From: Marinoscillum sp040222955
GTDB taxonomy: Bacteria; Bacteroidota; Bacteroidia; Cytophagales; Cyclobacteriaceae
Assembly: GCF_040222955.1 (NCBI RefSeq)
Contig: NZ_JAVKCA010000007.1
Coordinates: 1-64,000, forward strand
DNA length: 64,000 nucleotides
Direction of reading: 5' to 3'
This document shows, piece by piece, positions 1 to 8,351 of this stretch. The stretch's first letter is position 1; each line of letters begins with the position of its first letter. The notes beneath the pieces are model-generated. The model was not told the DNA's origin. It saw only the letters and a list, made by a program, of their open reading frames with translations, and did no database searches. The translations under genes were made by a program, and so were the position numbers.

Positions 1-71
1 TTGGACGAGCGCAGCGATGGACAAAGACCGGAATCTCAAGGGTTCTAATTAGGCTTTAATCTGTTGGATTT

Positions 72-133
72 CGATCTTCCTTCTTGTCTATCCTTCGACA
101 CGGCAGTCTGCGACCGCCTGCTCAGGATGACAA
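72..133. repeat. Possible dispersed intergenic repeat
   Basis: The sequence has TCCTTCGACA and CTCAGGATGACA flanking a GC-rich insert (CGGCAGTCTGCGACCGC and neighbours). This head and tail pattern recalls the GTCATCCTGAGC...GTCGAAGGAT element found repeatedly between genes in many bacterial genomes. A much degraded relative may lie near 27,930-27,965. It sits downstream of the CotH gene. No protein is predicted. The family assignment is from memory and unverified. Confidence 0.35.
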
Positions 134-189
134 ATTCGACATGGCAGTATGCAGAAGGTCGTGTAATTGTAAACCGGAAGGACAACCTT

Positions 190-2793
190 CTATTCTATTA
201 CCACTTTTCGTCTGTATAGCTGGGTGTCCGTTTGAATTTCCAGTAGGTATACCCCCCTTTCAAAATGTGAAACATCAATGGTTGAGGTGGCTCCACCGGA
301 TGGAATGCTTTGGAGCAGTCTTCCTTGTAGATCGAACACTCTCACTGATACCAGTTGTCGCTTTGAAGTAATCTGAATATTGTTGGACGTAGGGTTTGGA
401 AATACACTTAATGCGAAATCCAGCGGCTGAGCACCCAAAAGGTCAACATCCAAAACATTGTCAGCTTTCCAGTTGGACGGATCATTGTTATCAGCAGTTG
501 GGTCGATCACACTTAGAAAATAACCATCACCATCCGCCTCCGTGGGCCAGGGTGCCTCATCAAGATAGGTCACCTCGTCTATCGTCATCCCATAACCATT
601 GAGCAAGGTGATCGTTTGGCCGCCATTGTTCAGGCTTCTGCTAAACTCATCAAAAGGATTGAAGCCATACGCTTCCTTAAACGCATCAGCTTCATTGGCC
701 AGGTAGACACTACTGCCTGCTCCCAGCGTAATATTCGGAGGAAACTGATAGACCAGACCTGTACCCCCAAAATAGACTCCCGTGAGGTCAATGGTAGTGC
801 TGCCAGTGTTGGTGATTTCAATGAATTCCAGGTCCTTCTCATCCTTCCCATCTTCAGTCATCGGGTGATAGTTGATCCTGGTGATGACCAGATTGGACAC
901 CGATTCTCCTTTACAAGCCTGTCCATTACCAAGTTGTGAAGTGATCCAGTCGACCCGATCCATTACCCATTGTTTCATTAAGGCGACATGCTCCGCACGA
1001 TCTTCGCCTATTCCCCACCTGGCGTGATTTCTTTCGGCAGCTGCCTGTGTCTCTGCGAATACTTCATCAATGAAGGAGTTAACCGCGTCAGGATGTAGTG
1101 GCTGCCCCACGGCGGTGAGCGCCAGCCAACGCTTGCTGAAGTAGCAGTGGAACGTAGGGTCCTGGAAAAGATCTCTCCAGAACCTGGCGCCTACATTGTC
1201 CCCATCATCAAACTGCCAAACATCTGTATGGCTTCTGTCTAAGCCCCAGAAAAAGAGGTCATTCCCAAATGTCAGGTTGAAATCCCACAGTGGGCCGGCG
1301 CGAAGTTTTCCGTTTCTGTCTTTGTGAAAAAAGGTGCTAAACTGGTAGGCATCCGCATTGGATGCCAGCTCATTCATGATCATAAAATCCACGAAAGATG
1401 GTATGTCAATAATCGAGGGATAGCCACCAACCAGGGCATCATTATTATTGAATGCCTGTGTTTCCAGGTTAAAGAAAATCTCCCGAATGTAGTTGTTTTG
1501 TGAGGCAGTAACGGTGGTGGGCTTAGGGTGCTCATGCACAAAAGCCGTCTGCCATCCGGAGTAGTTGTCCATGTACCAGGCAGCCACATCGCTCCCTTCG
1601 GTTTTGTCTGACTTGGTAATGTAACCTCCGGTAAGTGCCTTCCCTTCTTTGTCTTCGGGCTCTATTTTATTGATGTCTATTCGGTTGTCATCCGCTTTCA
1701 GCTTTTCCTGCAAAACATAGACGCCCATATAGTCTCCATTCAAGATCACCTCGCAGTACCTTCCCCTTGACGCATACTCGCCTATTTTTAGTGACAGCTG
1801 ATAGGCGATATAATCCCGCATCAATGAAGGGTCGAAAGCAAAACCATTCAAAATCCAGTCATTTTCTTTGGGCATACCAAACAAACTCACATTGTCTTTT
1901 TCATTGGCCTCATCGTAAGTGGTCAGGGCATATTGCTTCTTATCTGAGCAGCAATTGGAAGAGGAGCCTCTGATCTCGATCTCTATATTTCCATCATAAT
2001 CAAGGCTTTCAGGGTTGGAACTGTCGGTAACGGCGTTATCCTGTCCGGGGCCATTGTCAATGATCGTCATCGTGGCCCTGATCTTGGGTTCATTCGGGAT
2101 GGTTTGCCCACCAGCCGTATGGATGATGACTATGGGCAGATTGGAAGTCTCCAGCACAATGTCCTGTTGTTCCACAGGTTCATCAAACCAGTCCGGAACA
2201 CTCCGATAGTGATTGGTGGTGGTGTTTATACCTACGGACATGGTGGGAATCGCTGTGAGGTCGGAGGACGTCAGACTTTCATTGTGTACCTCAACGGCCA
2301 AAATATTGGCCCCTTCTATCAAAAGGCTTCGGTCCACCATGTGCCGCTCCGGATCTGCACCCGTGTAGAGCTGTGCTTCATGCAGGCCGTCAGAAGGCTG
2401 ATCAAAGGCCGGTGGCTCTCCGGATACTAACGAGCGTGCTATTTCCGTCCCATTGAGATACGCTACAAATCCATCATCATAGTCCATGTCCAACAGCAAC
2501 TGCTCTACCTCTGCCAACGAGACAATGGTAAACCCTATTCGCATATAGACAGCCATAGTTGCATCAATGACCGTCTGGTCATCATCATCGCCATAACCTA
2601 TTCCTGAAGGCCCCTGACTCCACTGAGCATCATCAAAATCAATCTGAGTCCAATCGGCAGCTGGCTGTGAAGTTGGCACCTGGTAGCTCCACGTGTCTCC
2701 GGGAAGGACCACGCTCTCCCAATGATTGATTTGACTTTGAGCAGCCAGAGAAAGCATGACGAAAAGGATCGTGGGAAAATGGAATGTTTTCAT
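190..2793 (-). CDS. Secreted CotH-kinase family protein with lamin-tail and T9SS sorting domain
   Basis: An 867-residue secreted protein. It starts with a signal peptide (hydrophobic core to about residue 20, ending near AQSQ). A beta-sandwich follows (about 25-190), then a CotH kinase-like domain (about 215-560) with the typical LWDFNLTFGN segment, a lamin-tail domain (about 635-745) and a C-terminal type A T9SS sorting domain (about 790-867, FPNPTSNNIQI then GVYLLEI). CotH proteins are atypical protein kinases, first known from Bacillus spore coats. In Bacteroidota these large versions are exported across the outer membrane by T9SS and anchored or released. The substrate is unknown. It appears monocistronic, and the domain assignment is firm. 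Confidence 0.92.
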   Translation of the reverse strand: MKTFHFPTILFVMLSLAAQSQINHWESVVLPGDTWSYQVPTSQPAADWTQIDFDDAQWSQGPSGIGYGDDDDQTVIDATMAVYMRIGFTIVSLAEVEQLLLDMDYDDGFVAYLNGTEIARSLVSGEPPAFDQPSDGLHEAQLYTGADPERHMVDRSLLIEGANILAVEVHNESLTSSDLTAIPTMSVGINTTTNHYRSVPDWFDEPVEQQDIVLETSNLPIVIIHTAGGQTIPNEPKIRATMTIIDNGPGQDNAVTDSSNPESLDYDGNIEIEIRGSSSNCCSDKKQYALTTYDEANEKDNVSLFGMPKENDWILNGFAFDPSLMRDYIAYQLSLKIGEYASRGRYCEVILNGDYMGVYVLQEKLKADDNRIDINKIEPEDKEGKALTGGYITKSDKTEGSDVAAWYMDNYSGWQTAFVHEHPKPTTVTASQNNYIREIFFNLETQAFNNNDALVGGYPSIIDIPSFVDFMIMNELASNADAYQFSTFFHKDRNGKLRAGPLWDFNLTFGNDLFFWGLDRSHTDVWQFDDGDNVGARFWRDLFQDPTFHCYFSKRWLALTAVGQPLHPDAVNSFIDEVFAETQAAAERNHARWGIGEDRAEHVALMKQWVMDRVDWITSQLGNGQACKGESVSNLVITRINYHPMTEDGKDEKDLEFIEITNTGSTTIDLTGVYFGGTGLVYQFPPNITLGAGSSVYLANEADAFKEAYGFNPFDEFSRSLNNGGQTITLLNGYGMTIDEVTYLDEAPWPTEADGDGYFLSVIDPTADNNDPSNWKADNVLDVDLLGAQPLDFALSVFPNPTSNNIQITSKRQLVSVRVFDLQGRLLQSIPSGGATSTIDVSHFERGVYLLEIQTDTQLYRRKVVIE

Positions 2794-3026
2794 TATGGAT
2801 TTATAAATTTTTTAAATATAAGGGAAATCGCCATTCTGACAGTTGAAATATGCCTGGGAATGGGCAAATGGATGTCAGGAAAGTTAGAAATACCTTCCTT
2901 CATGCCGGGGTTTGTGATCATGCAATTTGTTTTGATTGACAATCGTTTTAAAAGTCACCTTTTCTCTAACTTTATCCGGTGGTACGATTCGTTAGCAAAT
3001 ATTTTATCAGACCAATCAGCATCCTG

Positions 3027-3365
3027 ATGAGTGTTTATATGATAAACCTCTCAATAGATGCTGCAGATATGGAAGGCCGGTTTGATCCGACAGTCAATGA
3101 GATAGAATCTGCCTTCGAATTGGTAGTGGAAGTGCTGATGGATCAAGGAGATGTCGTACCCGAACAGGATGAACCTGATCCGGAGGCAGAAACGTGCTTT
3201 CCCGGTTTGGACCACATCATTCCTGCTAATCCATTCCTGATGGAAGTAATGCTGAGGTACTACCTTCATCAAGCAGGAGCCTTGGTTTTACTGAACCATA
3301 CGGATCCTTTCTTAACTTCCCTATCCCCTCCACCTGAGTTCACCTACGCCACCCTGTATTGTTAG
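3027..3365 (+). CDS. Hypothetical acidic small protein
   Basis: A 112-residue reading frame from the ATG at 3027; an in-frame GTG at 2979 would add 16 residues. It is acidic, with a DQGDVVPEQDEPDPEAE stretch in the middle, and ends in PPPEFTYATLYC with a terminal cysteine. It has no clear signal peptide or membrane segment and I recognise no family. The acidic, proline-containing composition looks more like a real protein than a random frame, and no competing gene is convincing on the other strand. It stands alone between the CotH gene and the gene at 3600. Confidence 0.4.
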   Translation: MSVYMINLSIDAADMEGRFDPTVNEIESAFELVVEVLMDQGDVVPEQDEPDPEAETCFPGLDHIIPANPFLMEVMLRYYLHQAGALVLLNHTDPFLTSLSPPPEFTYATLYC

Positions 3366-3599
3366 TGTGCCAGTAACACTCCGACAGAGTGTTTCAAATT
3401 TCAAATATTCCGATTGGTGTATAGGTACTTGATTTTTAGTGCTTTAATTCTGTGTAATTAAAGTTGGTTATCAGGATGACTGTGCAGAAATTAATGATCG
3501 CCAGGGTGAACCTATGCCCTTCCCGGCAGATTGCCAGACTGCCTGATCGGATACTTTGGAGTGGATTAAAATGAAATCAAAAATTTAAAAGGATAAAGA

Positions 3600-3845
3600 A
3601 TGCAAACAGTTAATGTCATAGAGATAGATTATAAAGGTGAAATGGCACCTGTTCAGGAGTACCAATTTGAACATTTGCCTCGTACCGATGAAAGAATAAT
3701 CCTGACTAAATCAAATGGTGATCAGAAAGTATATCAGGTGAAGGATGTACATCACATGCCGTTTGACAAAACAACGATCTACATCATTGAGGATTTCAAA
3801 TCGCTAAAGGGTGTGATTCAAAGCATTGCTAGCCACATGGCCTGA
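3600..3845 (+). CDS. Hypothetical 81-residue protein
   Basis: A small soluble protein with alternating charged and hydrophobic residues, predicted to be mostly beta-strand with a short C-terminal helix (SLKGVIQSIASHM). It has no signal peptide, cysteine or known motif. The ATG follows an A/G-rich segment (AAAAGGATAAAGA), and the stop is followed by about 580 bases without a gene. I do not recognise the family. The balanced composition and clean start support a real gene. Confidence 0.6.
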   Translation: MQTVNVIEIDYKGEMAPVQEYQFEHLPRTDERIILTKSNGDQKVYQVKDVHHMPFDKTTIYIIEDFKSLKGVIQSIASHMA

Positions 3846-4075
3846 TCGGTTATGACAGGGAGGGAATTTTGTGTTCCCTCCTTAATGTCTATTGAGTCAA
3901 CCAGGTCATTATGGATCAATCTGGAAAGTTGGGGGAAAGATGAGTTGATGTTTCGCTGAAATAGAAAAGGGATCAATCTGAAAACCTATGGGGGAATTGC
4001 ATTGAAGTTGGATGTTGGCATTAGTGATCTGATTCACTGTATAGTCCAGCTAACGGCTGAGCCGCTAACCCTTCA

Positions 4076-4113
4076 TTTTCTTTGCTTGCCCCGGGCCGCG
4101 TAGGCAAAGAAAA
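4076..4113. repeat. Inverted repeat, 10-bp arms
   Basis: TTTTCTTTGC at 4076-4085 pairs exactly with GCAAAGAAAA at 4104-4113 across an 18-base GC-rich loop. There is no T-run after the stem, so a simple terminator is unlikely. Confidence 0.6.
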
Positions 4114-4161
4114 CAATTGGTTAGATGACAGAGGCACCAACCTAGCCGGTCGCACGCAAAA

Positions 4162-4220
4162 AATCATTTTGACTTATAAGTGTTGAGGTTTTTTTTGGAA
4201 ATCTCCAAGTCAAAATGATT
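4162..4220. repeat. Inverted repeat, perfect 14-bp arms
   Basis: AATCATTTTGACTT at 4162-4175 pairs perfectly with AAGTCAAAATGATT at 4207-4220. The 31-base loop contains a run of eight T. With the neighbouring repeat it forms a compact structured block. Confidence 0.65.
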
Positions 4221-4424
4221 CACACTTGTCCCGGCCGGGCAAGGCTTGGATGCTCCGCCCGCCTTAGCGCCCAATAGTCTTCTGAATTACGAGTACATTA
4301 ATGCGATTGGTAAAAATATAATCTTATGGACTTACCCCAGAAATACGGATTGATCCGTCATTATCAGCTAAGAAGACATGATTACTACCTTGATACGGTG
4401 TGGCGTGTCTATCCCTTCTGCCAA

Positions 4425-5066
4425 TCAATAGCCCAATACCCAAATATCATCTGAAAGATTGCTGAAGGATGCGGCAGCAGATTCTGCCTGCTCACGGGTG
4501 GGATAATCTCCAACTGACACCCGGTAATAGATCAGTTTTCCGGTATCATGCTCAATGATTTTGATGGCATTTCCTTCCTTAGCCAGCTTGTTGGCGTAAT
4601 CCATGGCCAAATCATCATCTATACTACTGGAGACGATGATGTGGAAGCGACCGGTACGGGTGGAAACTGATTCCACTACTCCAGCCGCTCGTCGGGCCTC
4701 AATGGCAGCTAATTCATCCAGCTTCTTATTGACAATTGCCAGTTGATCCTTGGGATACTTTTCATTTGGAAAGAGAGATGACGCTTCAGAGTACAGGGAT
4801 CTTGCCCGCTGCCAGTTTTGCAGTGGCATTTCCGCATCGGCATCTTTGATCAGTTGGTCGTACTTAATTTTATTTTGTGCGGTGAGTTCTGCAGCCTTTT
4901 TTGCAGCTTCCTCCCTGGCAATTTGCTCCAGCTGCGCTCTTTCCCTGGCCTCTTGCTCTGGCTTATACATCACCCAATACCATAAGCCCACCAAACCGGC
5001 AACTATAAACACTGTGAATACAATAACTCTTATTGCCTTATTACTTCCGTTAGCTTCCTCACTCAT
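4425..5066 (-). CDS. SPOR-domain inner-membrane protein
   Basis: A 213-residue bitopic membrane protein. It has a short cytoplasmic N-terminus, one membrane helix (about 13-33, VIVFTVFIVAGLVGLWYWVM), an Ala/Glu/Lys-rich helical segment (about 36-75), a tetratricopeptide-like helical stretch, and a C-terminal SPOR domain (about 137-213, beginning GRFHIIVSSS). SPOR domains bind peptidoglycan strands lacking stem peptides, often at division sites, so a periplasmic cell-wall role is likely. It is monocistronic. The exact function is unknown; the topology and SPOR call are reliable. Confidence 0.85.
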   Translation of the reverse strand: MSEEANGSNKAIRVIVFTVFIVAGLVGLWYWVMYKPEQEARERAQLEQIAREEAAKKAAELTAQNKIKYDQLIKDADAEMPLQNWQRARSLYSEASSLFPNEKYPKDQLAIVNKKLDELAAIEARRAAGVVESVSTRTGRFHIIVSSSIDDDLAMDYANKLAKEGNAIKIIEHDTGKLIYYRVSVGDYPTREQAESAAASFSNLSDDIWVLGY

Positions 5067-5411
5067 GGTTTTAATGATTTTATGGACTAAAGGTAGTTAA
5101 ATGGTATTTACAATGCCAAATCATTACAGAACACATCAGGTTTCGCAGAGAATGTCAGATCAGGATGAAGTCCTTCAGTGGGATGTTGTGCCCATAGAAT
5201 TTCTTTCTCCCATATTATCCGGTTTTAGAAGAACCGCGGGCAAGCACAAATACCGGAAGCTTTTACACCTCAGTTGGAAAGATTTTGGTATTATCTTGCT
5301 TTTTAAGTTGGTTTTAACAATTCAGGTCTCTGCGATACCGGAAGGTTACGGTGTTTTACATTTACTTTGCTCAGTTCAATTTTACTTCCAATAACCCCAG
5401 TTCTCTGTAGT
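5067..5411. other. Intergenic region between divergent genes
   Basis: This 345-base stretch separates the SPOR gene (minus) from the DoxX-like gene (plus) and must hold both promoters. I see no clear Bacteroidota TAnnTTTG promoter box, hairpin or conserved small gene. A 97-codon open frame inside it looks like chance. Confidence 0.4.
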
Positions 5412-5780
5412 ATGAAAAATCTTAACATCTATTACTGGATTTCCATCGGATTGATCCTTTTTTTCCTTGTTCCGGGCTCTATCATGAATATTATGAAAAC
5501 CCCCGATTGGCTAGAGGTGTTTACCCAATTGGGTTACCCCGAGTATTTACTCCCTTTTCTGGGAGTGGCCAAGTTGTCCGGATGTGTTGCCTTGCTCCTT
5601 CCAAACTTTAATCGCCTTAAAGAGTGGGCATACGCCGGGTTGTTTTTCGATCTTGTCGGGGCTACTTATTCAGGACTAATGGTAGGAGGATTTGAACCTG
5701 CCATGCTGATTATGTTTATCGCATTAGCCGTGGTGCTGATCTCCTACTGGCTGTGGCACAAGAAACTAGCTCAGGGATAG
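5412..5780 (+). CDS. DoxX-like membrane protein
   Basis: A 122-residue integral membrane protein with four hydrophobic helices (about 6-25, 45-65, 72-95 and 98-118) in the pattern of the DoxX/DoxX-like family. The segment FLGVAKLSGCVALLLPNFNRLKEWAYAG (read in two parts, FLGVAKLSGC and LKEWAYAG) is typical. Family members are small membrane proteins linked to redox or thiosulfate chemistry, but most, like this one, have no tested role. I chose the ATG at 5412 because it starts right before the first helix; the upstream extension is not protein-like. REP-like repeats begin just after the stop. Confidence 0.75.
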   Translation: MKNLNIYYWISIGLILFFLVPGSIMNIMKTPDWLEVFTQLGYPEYLLPFLGVAKLSGCVALLLPNFNRLKEWAYAGLFFDLVGATYSGLMVGGFEPAMLIMFIALAVVLISYWLWHKKLAQG

Positions 5781-5784
5781 CGTG

Positions 5785-5835
5785 CAGACTTCCGAAGACT
5801 CGCTGTCCCGTTTTAAAAACTCAGAAAGTCTCCGA
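5785..5835. repeat. REP-like unit 1 (degenerate)
   Basis: AGACTTCCGAAGACT at the left faces ACTCAGAAAGTCT at the right, a damaged copy of the hairpin seen intact nearby. Its right half and following sequence (5806-5864) are nearly identical to 6131-6189. Confidence 0.65.
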
Positions 5836-5865
5836 ACTATATGCAAAACATGAGTAGGTAAATAC

Positions 5866-5911
5866 AGACTTCCGAAGACTAGCCGTCCGCGTTTTAAAAC
5901 TTCGGAAGTCT
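5866..5911. repeat. REP-like unit 2, 12-bp arms
   Basis: AGACTTCCGAAG at 5866-5877 pairs perfectly with CTTCGGAAGTCT at 5900-5911. It ends 4 bases before the 3' end of the transposase remnant, as expected for a REP element next to its RAYT gene. Confidence 0.75.
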
Positions 5912-5915
5912 ACAT

Positions 5916-6185
5916 TCAAACCTTGGTTGGTGCATGACTGACTATAGCGGGATAGGATGAGTATTTCCAGTCGGCAATGCTACTAACCAGACCTGCTCTC
6001 AGAGGGTTGAGATGGATGTAAGCAATGATCATTGAATAGTAAGCATCGCTATCAATCTCCTTTTTTTTGAATTTGCTTTGAAAAAGGCTGCCTGTTCTGT
6101 CGTAGCCCTTGTTAATAGACTTTGCATATGTCCGTTTTAAAAACTTCGGAAGTCTCCGAACTAAATGCAAAACATGAGTAGGCAA
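5916..6185 (-). pseudogene. Remnant of a REP-associated (IS200-like) transposase
   Basis: An 89-codon frame whose last 65-70 residues match the C-terminal half of Y1/HUH transposases of the RAYT group: YAKSINKGYDRTGSLFQSKF, then YIHLNPLRAGLV, then the WKYSSY segment. RAYTs are single-strand transposases that mobilise REP hairpins. The N-terminal half, with the HUH metal-binding motif, is absent. The first about 20 codons (6185 down to about 6131) are not transposase at all: they translate a REP-like repeat also present at 5806-5864. The gene was therefore truncated by repeat insertion or recombination and is presumably inactive. Confidence 0.8.
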
Positions 6186-6189
6186 ATCA
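6131..6189. repeat. REP-like unit 3 (half-unit)
   Basis: This segment shares CCGTTTTAAAAAC, the AGTCTCCGAACT core and GCAAAACATGAGTAGG with 5806-5864, with only a few differences. It carries one intact arm (CTTCGGAAGTCT) and forms the artificial 5' end of the RAYT remnant. Confidence 0.7.
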
Positions 6190-6219
6190 TGGGCTAATTG
6201 GCTGGTTTATGTTTGTAAA

Positions 6220-7101
6220 TCATGTCATGAGTCCATCCCCTATTGATAGGGCGAGATTGTGATTTGAATGCAGACTTCCGAAGTTTCCAGAACTTCGGAA
6301 GTCTACACCCGCCCCTGCTTTTTCACGGCATGAGATCAGGTACTGAAGGAGTTGCAAGCGGTTTTTGAAATGATCATTCAGCTCATCGAAACCCTCGCTG
6401 GCACATTGCTGTGCGATGAGGGTAAGCTCGCTGGATGGCAGTATGGAAAGATAGGAAATGAAATCTTCGTCCACTGCGTGAAGCAGTAGTTTGAGTACCC
6501 TGGTGTTGTACCTGAATTCCGGGTGGTGCCTGAGGGGAAGTACATCCAGCAGGTTTCTAACCGCTATCTGGTTGATGTCGCTTTCCAGCACTGCTTCCTT
6601 ATGGCCACTGAGGTCCAGCAGATAAAAGAACTGGATATCACCCACGACTGATTGCAACCTGTCTCTGATGGCTCGCTCATGCATGCCTGTCACATAGGCA
6701 TCATCCACCACGATCACCGATTGGCCTTGCAGCTCAGACAGGACATAGTCAAACTCCAGATAATGCGTATAAGAAAGGCGCTGCTGCCGTGTGAGGGTGG
6801 CAAAATCTACTGAGGCCACCCTCCTTCTCTGGAGCATGGATCGCTTAAAGCGACTTCCCAGTTGGGGAAGCATGGTTTCCACCAGCTGATTGGCCGCATT
6901 GGGCACGGATAAATAGGAAGATGATAGCAGGATGTAGTGCTTGTGCTGGTCTATGTGATCCAGGATGAATTGTGAAAATATCGCACTGAAATAGTGCTGG
7001 CTGGTCACACATCCGTGTTTCATCAGGCTATACTGATCACCGGGGAAGGTCGTGTTGGTAAAGAGCGGGTGATAGATTGCCCTGCGTTCGTTAATGCCCA
7101 T
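6220..7101 (-). CDS. Phosphoribosyltransferase-like protein
   Basis: A 293-residue soluble protein. The segment VIVVDDAYVTGMHERAI (about residues 128-144) resembles the PRPP-binding signature of type I phosphoribosyltransferases (hydrophobic strand, DD, T-G loop). The rest is not a familiar biosynthetic PRTase, so substrate and pathway are unknown. The last about 27 residues, starting DFRSSGNFG, are encoded by a perfect REP-like hairpin (6272-6304) plus following sequence, so the natural C-terminus probably lay near 6310. It appears monocistronic. The PRTase fold is inferred from one motif. Confidence 0.6.
   Translation of the reverse strand: MGINERRAIYHPLFTNTTFPGDQYSLMKHGCVTSQHYFSAIFSQFILDHIDQHKHYILLSSSYLSVPNAANQLVETMLPQLGSRFKRSMLQRRRVASVDFATLTRQQRLSYTHYLEFDYVLSELQGQSVIVVDDAYVTGMHERAIRDRLQSVVGDIQFFYLLDLSGHKEAVLESDINQIAVRNLLDVLPLRHHPEFRYNTRVLKLLLHAVDEDFISYLSILPSSELTLIAQQCASEGFDELNDHFKNRLQLLQYLISCREKAGAGVDFRSSGNFGSLHSNHNLALSIGDGLMT
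6272..6304. repeat. REP-like unit 4, perfect 14-bp arms
   Basis: AGACTTCCGAAGTT (6272-6285) and AACTTCGGAAGTCT (6291-6304) pair perfectly across the 5-base loop TCCAG. The hairpin lies inside the reading frame of the PRTase-like gene and supplies part of its C-terminus. Confidence 0.8.
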
Positions 7102-7407
7102 TGTATTGCCAATGCTAGTAAAATCCGTGCGTAAAGTGATGTGTTAAATATTAAGCGTTTATTGGGTTTTTGTTGACTTAAAACCCCGTTTGGCTTATGG
7201 TAATTTTACTTCCGCACACATTGATTTTTCACCGGCTCCAATTCGTTACCCTTCAAGGCTAAAGAAGTGCACAATACTAATAAAAAATAGGAAATAAAGT
7301 GAATACTCGAAAGACGAAAAATGACTTTTATTAACAAGCTGATATCTGAGGAGTTCAACGTGACTTTTTCATACTCATGGCTGGTTTCGTGCCATTCAAT
7401 TACATTC
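7102..7407. other. Gene-free region downstream of the usp/V-ATPase operon
   Basis: It holds the 3' end of the operon and the start region of the PRTase-like gene. A minus-strand frame (7206-7463) overlaps the end of the usp gene and is not convincing. I see no strong terminator hairpin. Confidence 0.35.
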
Positions 7408-8334
7408 TCAGATTTTTGACAAGGCTTCCATAAAACCCATGTTTTCTCCCTTATCCTTGACAATTAGTATGGGGGTGCTGCTATCCAGATATACAAGTTT
7501 TTCGGCTACAGATCCCATCAAAACAGAGGAGAGATTGGTACGCCCTCTTGAGCCGAGGATGATCATATTTGAATGTGTTCTTTCTGCCAGTGCGTATGTC
7601 AGGGCAGAATGGTTGCCATCTTTTGACAAAATATACTCACAAGGTATATCCGTTGGGAATTCATGTTGAGAAAGAAATCTCTGATACTCCTTTTCGGCTA
7701 GTGACTTCATAATCTCCGCAAATTCAGTATATGATTTTCCTGTTTTGTAATACCCTATAGGAACGGCATATACGTGCATTGTGAGTAGTTTAGCCTTGGT
7801 GCTTTCCGAGAGTTTTAATGCACGACCCATTGCCAGAGCAGAGTGTTTGGAGAAATCCAGAGGTACCAGGATATTTTTTACGCCGAGGGTATGCTCTTCT
7901 GTAACCAACAGCAGGGAGCATGGACACTTTCGGGCAATTTTACTTGAGACCAGACCAGAACCCTGAAGGTTTTTTTTGCGCCCCATGACCAGCAGGTCTA
8001 TATTCTTGATCTTACACAGTTTTAGGATTTTTTCTATTGAATTACCTTCCTGCACCATGCATTCTACGGATATTTGTGAAGCGCCGAAATGCTCATAAAC
8101 CTTCTTTTTGAGACCATTCTCAATGCTCTCATCCAAGGGATCCAGGAGGCTGGGGTATTTTTGGAGCAGCTCCTCCGGGAGTTCCAGTGTTTTGGCTATG
8201 TGAACAAAAAATATTCGTTCAAGAGATAATGACTCACTGATCATAGCCATGTATTTAATCAGATGATCATCCATTTCAGAAAGATCTAGGGCAACCAGGG
8301 CAACTTTGTAAGGTTCTATTTTAGTGTTTTTCAT
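7408..8334 (-). CDS. Universal stress protein, tandem UspA domains
   Basis: A 308-residue cytoplasmic protein with two UspA folds (about 8-145 and 150-295). The second domain has a good ATP-binding loop, GSRGRTNLSSVLMGSVAEKL, with the G-x2-G-x9-G-S spacing; the loop in the first (MGRKKNLQGSG) is degenerate. UspA proteins bind ATP or AMP and help cells survive starvation, redox or energy stress. It is the last gene of the V-ATPase operon, 17 bases after subunit K, so it is probably co-transcribed with the pump. About a dozen residues at the C-terminus extend past the UspA fold. Confidence 0.88.
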   Translation of the reverse strand: MKNTKIEPYKVALVALDLSEMDDHLIKYMAMISESLSLERIFFVHIAKTLELPEELLQKYPSLLDPLDESIENGLKKKVYEHFGASQISVECMVQEGNSIEKILKLCKIKNIDLLVMGRKKNLQGSGLVSSKIARKCPCSLLLVTEEHTLGVKNILVPLDFSKHSALAMGRALKLSESTKAKLLTMHVYAVPIGYYKTGKSYTEFAEIMKSLAEKEYQRFLSQHEFPTDIPCEYILSKDGNHSALTYALAERTHSNMIILGSRGRTNLSSVLMGSVAEKLVYLDSSTPILIVKDKGENMGFMEALSKI

Positions 8335-8351
8335 TATTAAGTCATTTTGAG

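Larger units (their letters stand above)
3846..4424. other. Gene-free region with inverted repeats
   Basis: No credible gene is visible. Two separate inverted repeats lie in the middle (4076-4113 and 4162-4220). They are followed by a GC-rich stretch containing GGATGCTCCGCCCGCCT, a composition unlike the surrounding AT-rich spacer. The block from about 4040 to 4270 looks like one dispersed repeat element rather than a gene leader. Confidence 0.5.

Noticed and set aside
3051..3272. Minus-strand frame opposite the small gene at 3027
   Set aside because: It is the complement of a better frame and has no supporting features.
5101..5394. 97-codon plus-strand frame in the spacer
   Set aside because: No motif, no good start and atypical composition; likely chance.
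7206..7463. 85-codon minus-strand frame
   Set aside because: It overlaps the end of the usp gene in another frame, has no motif and does not look protein-like.
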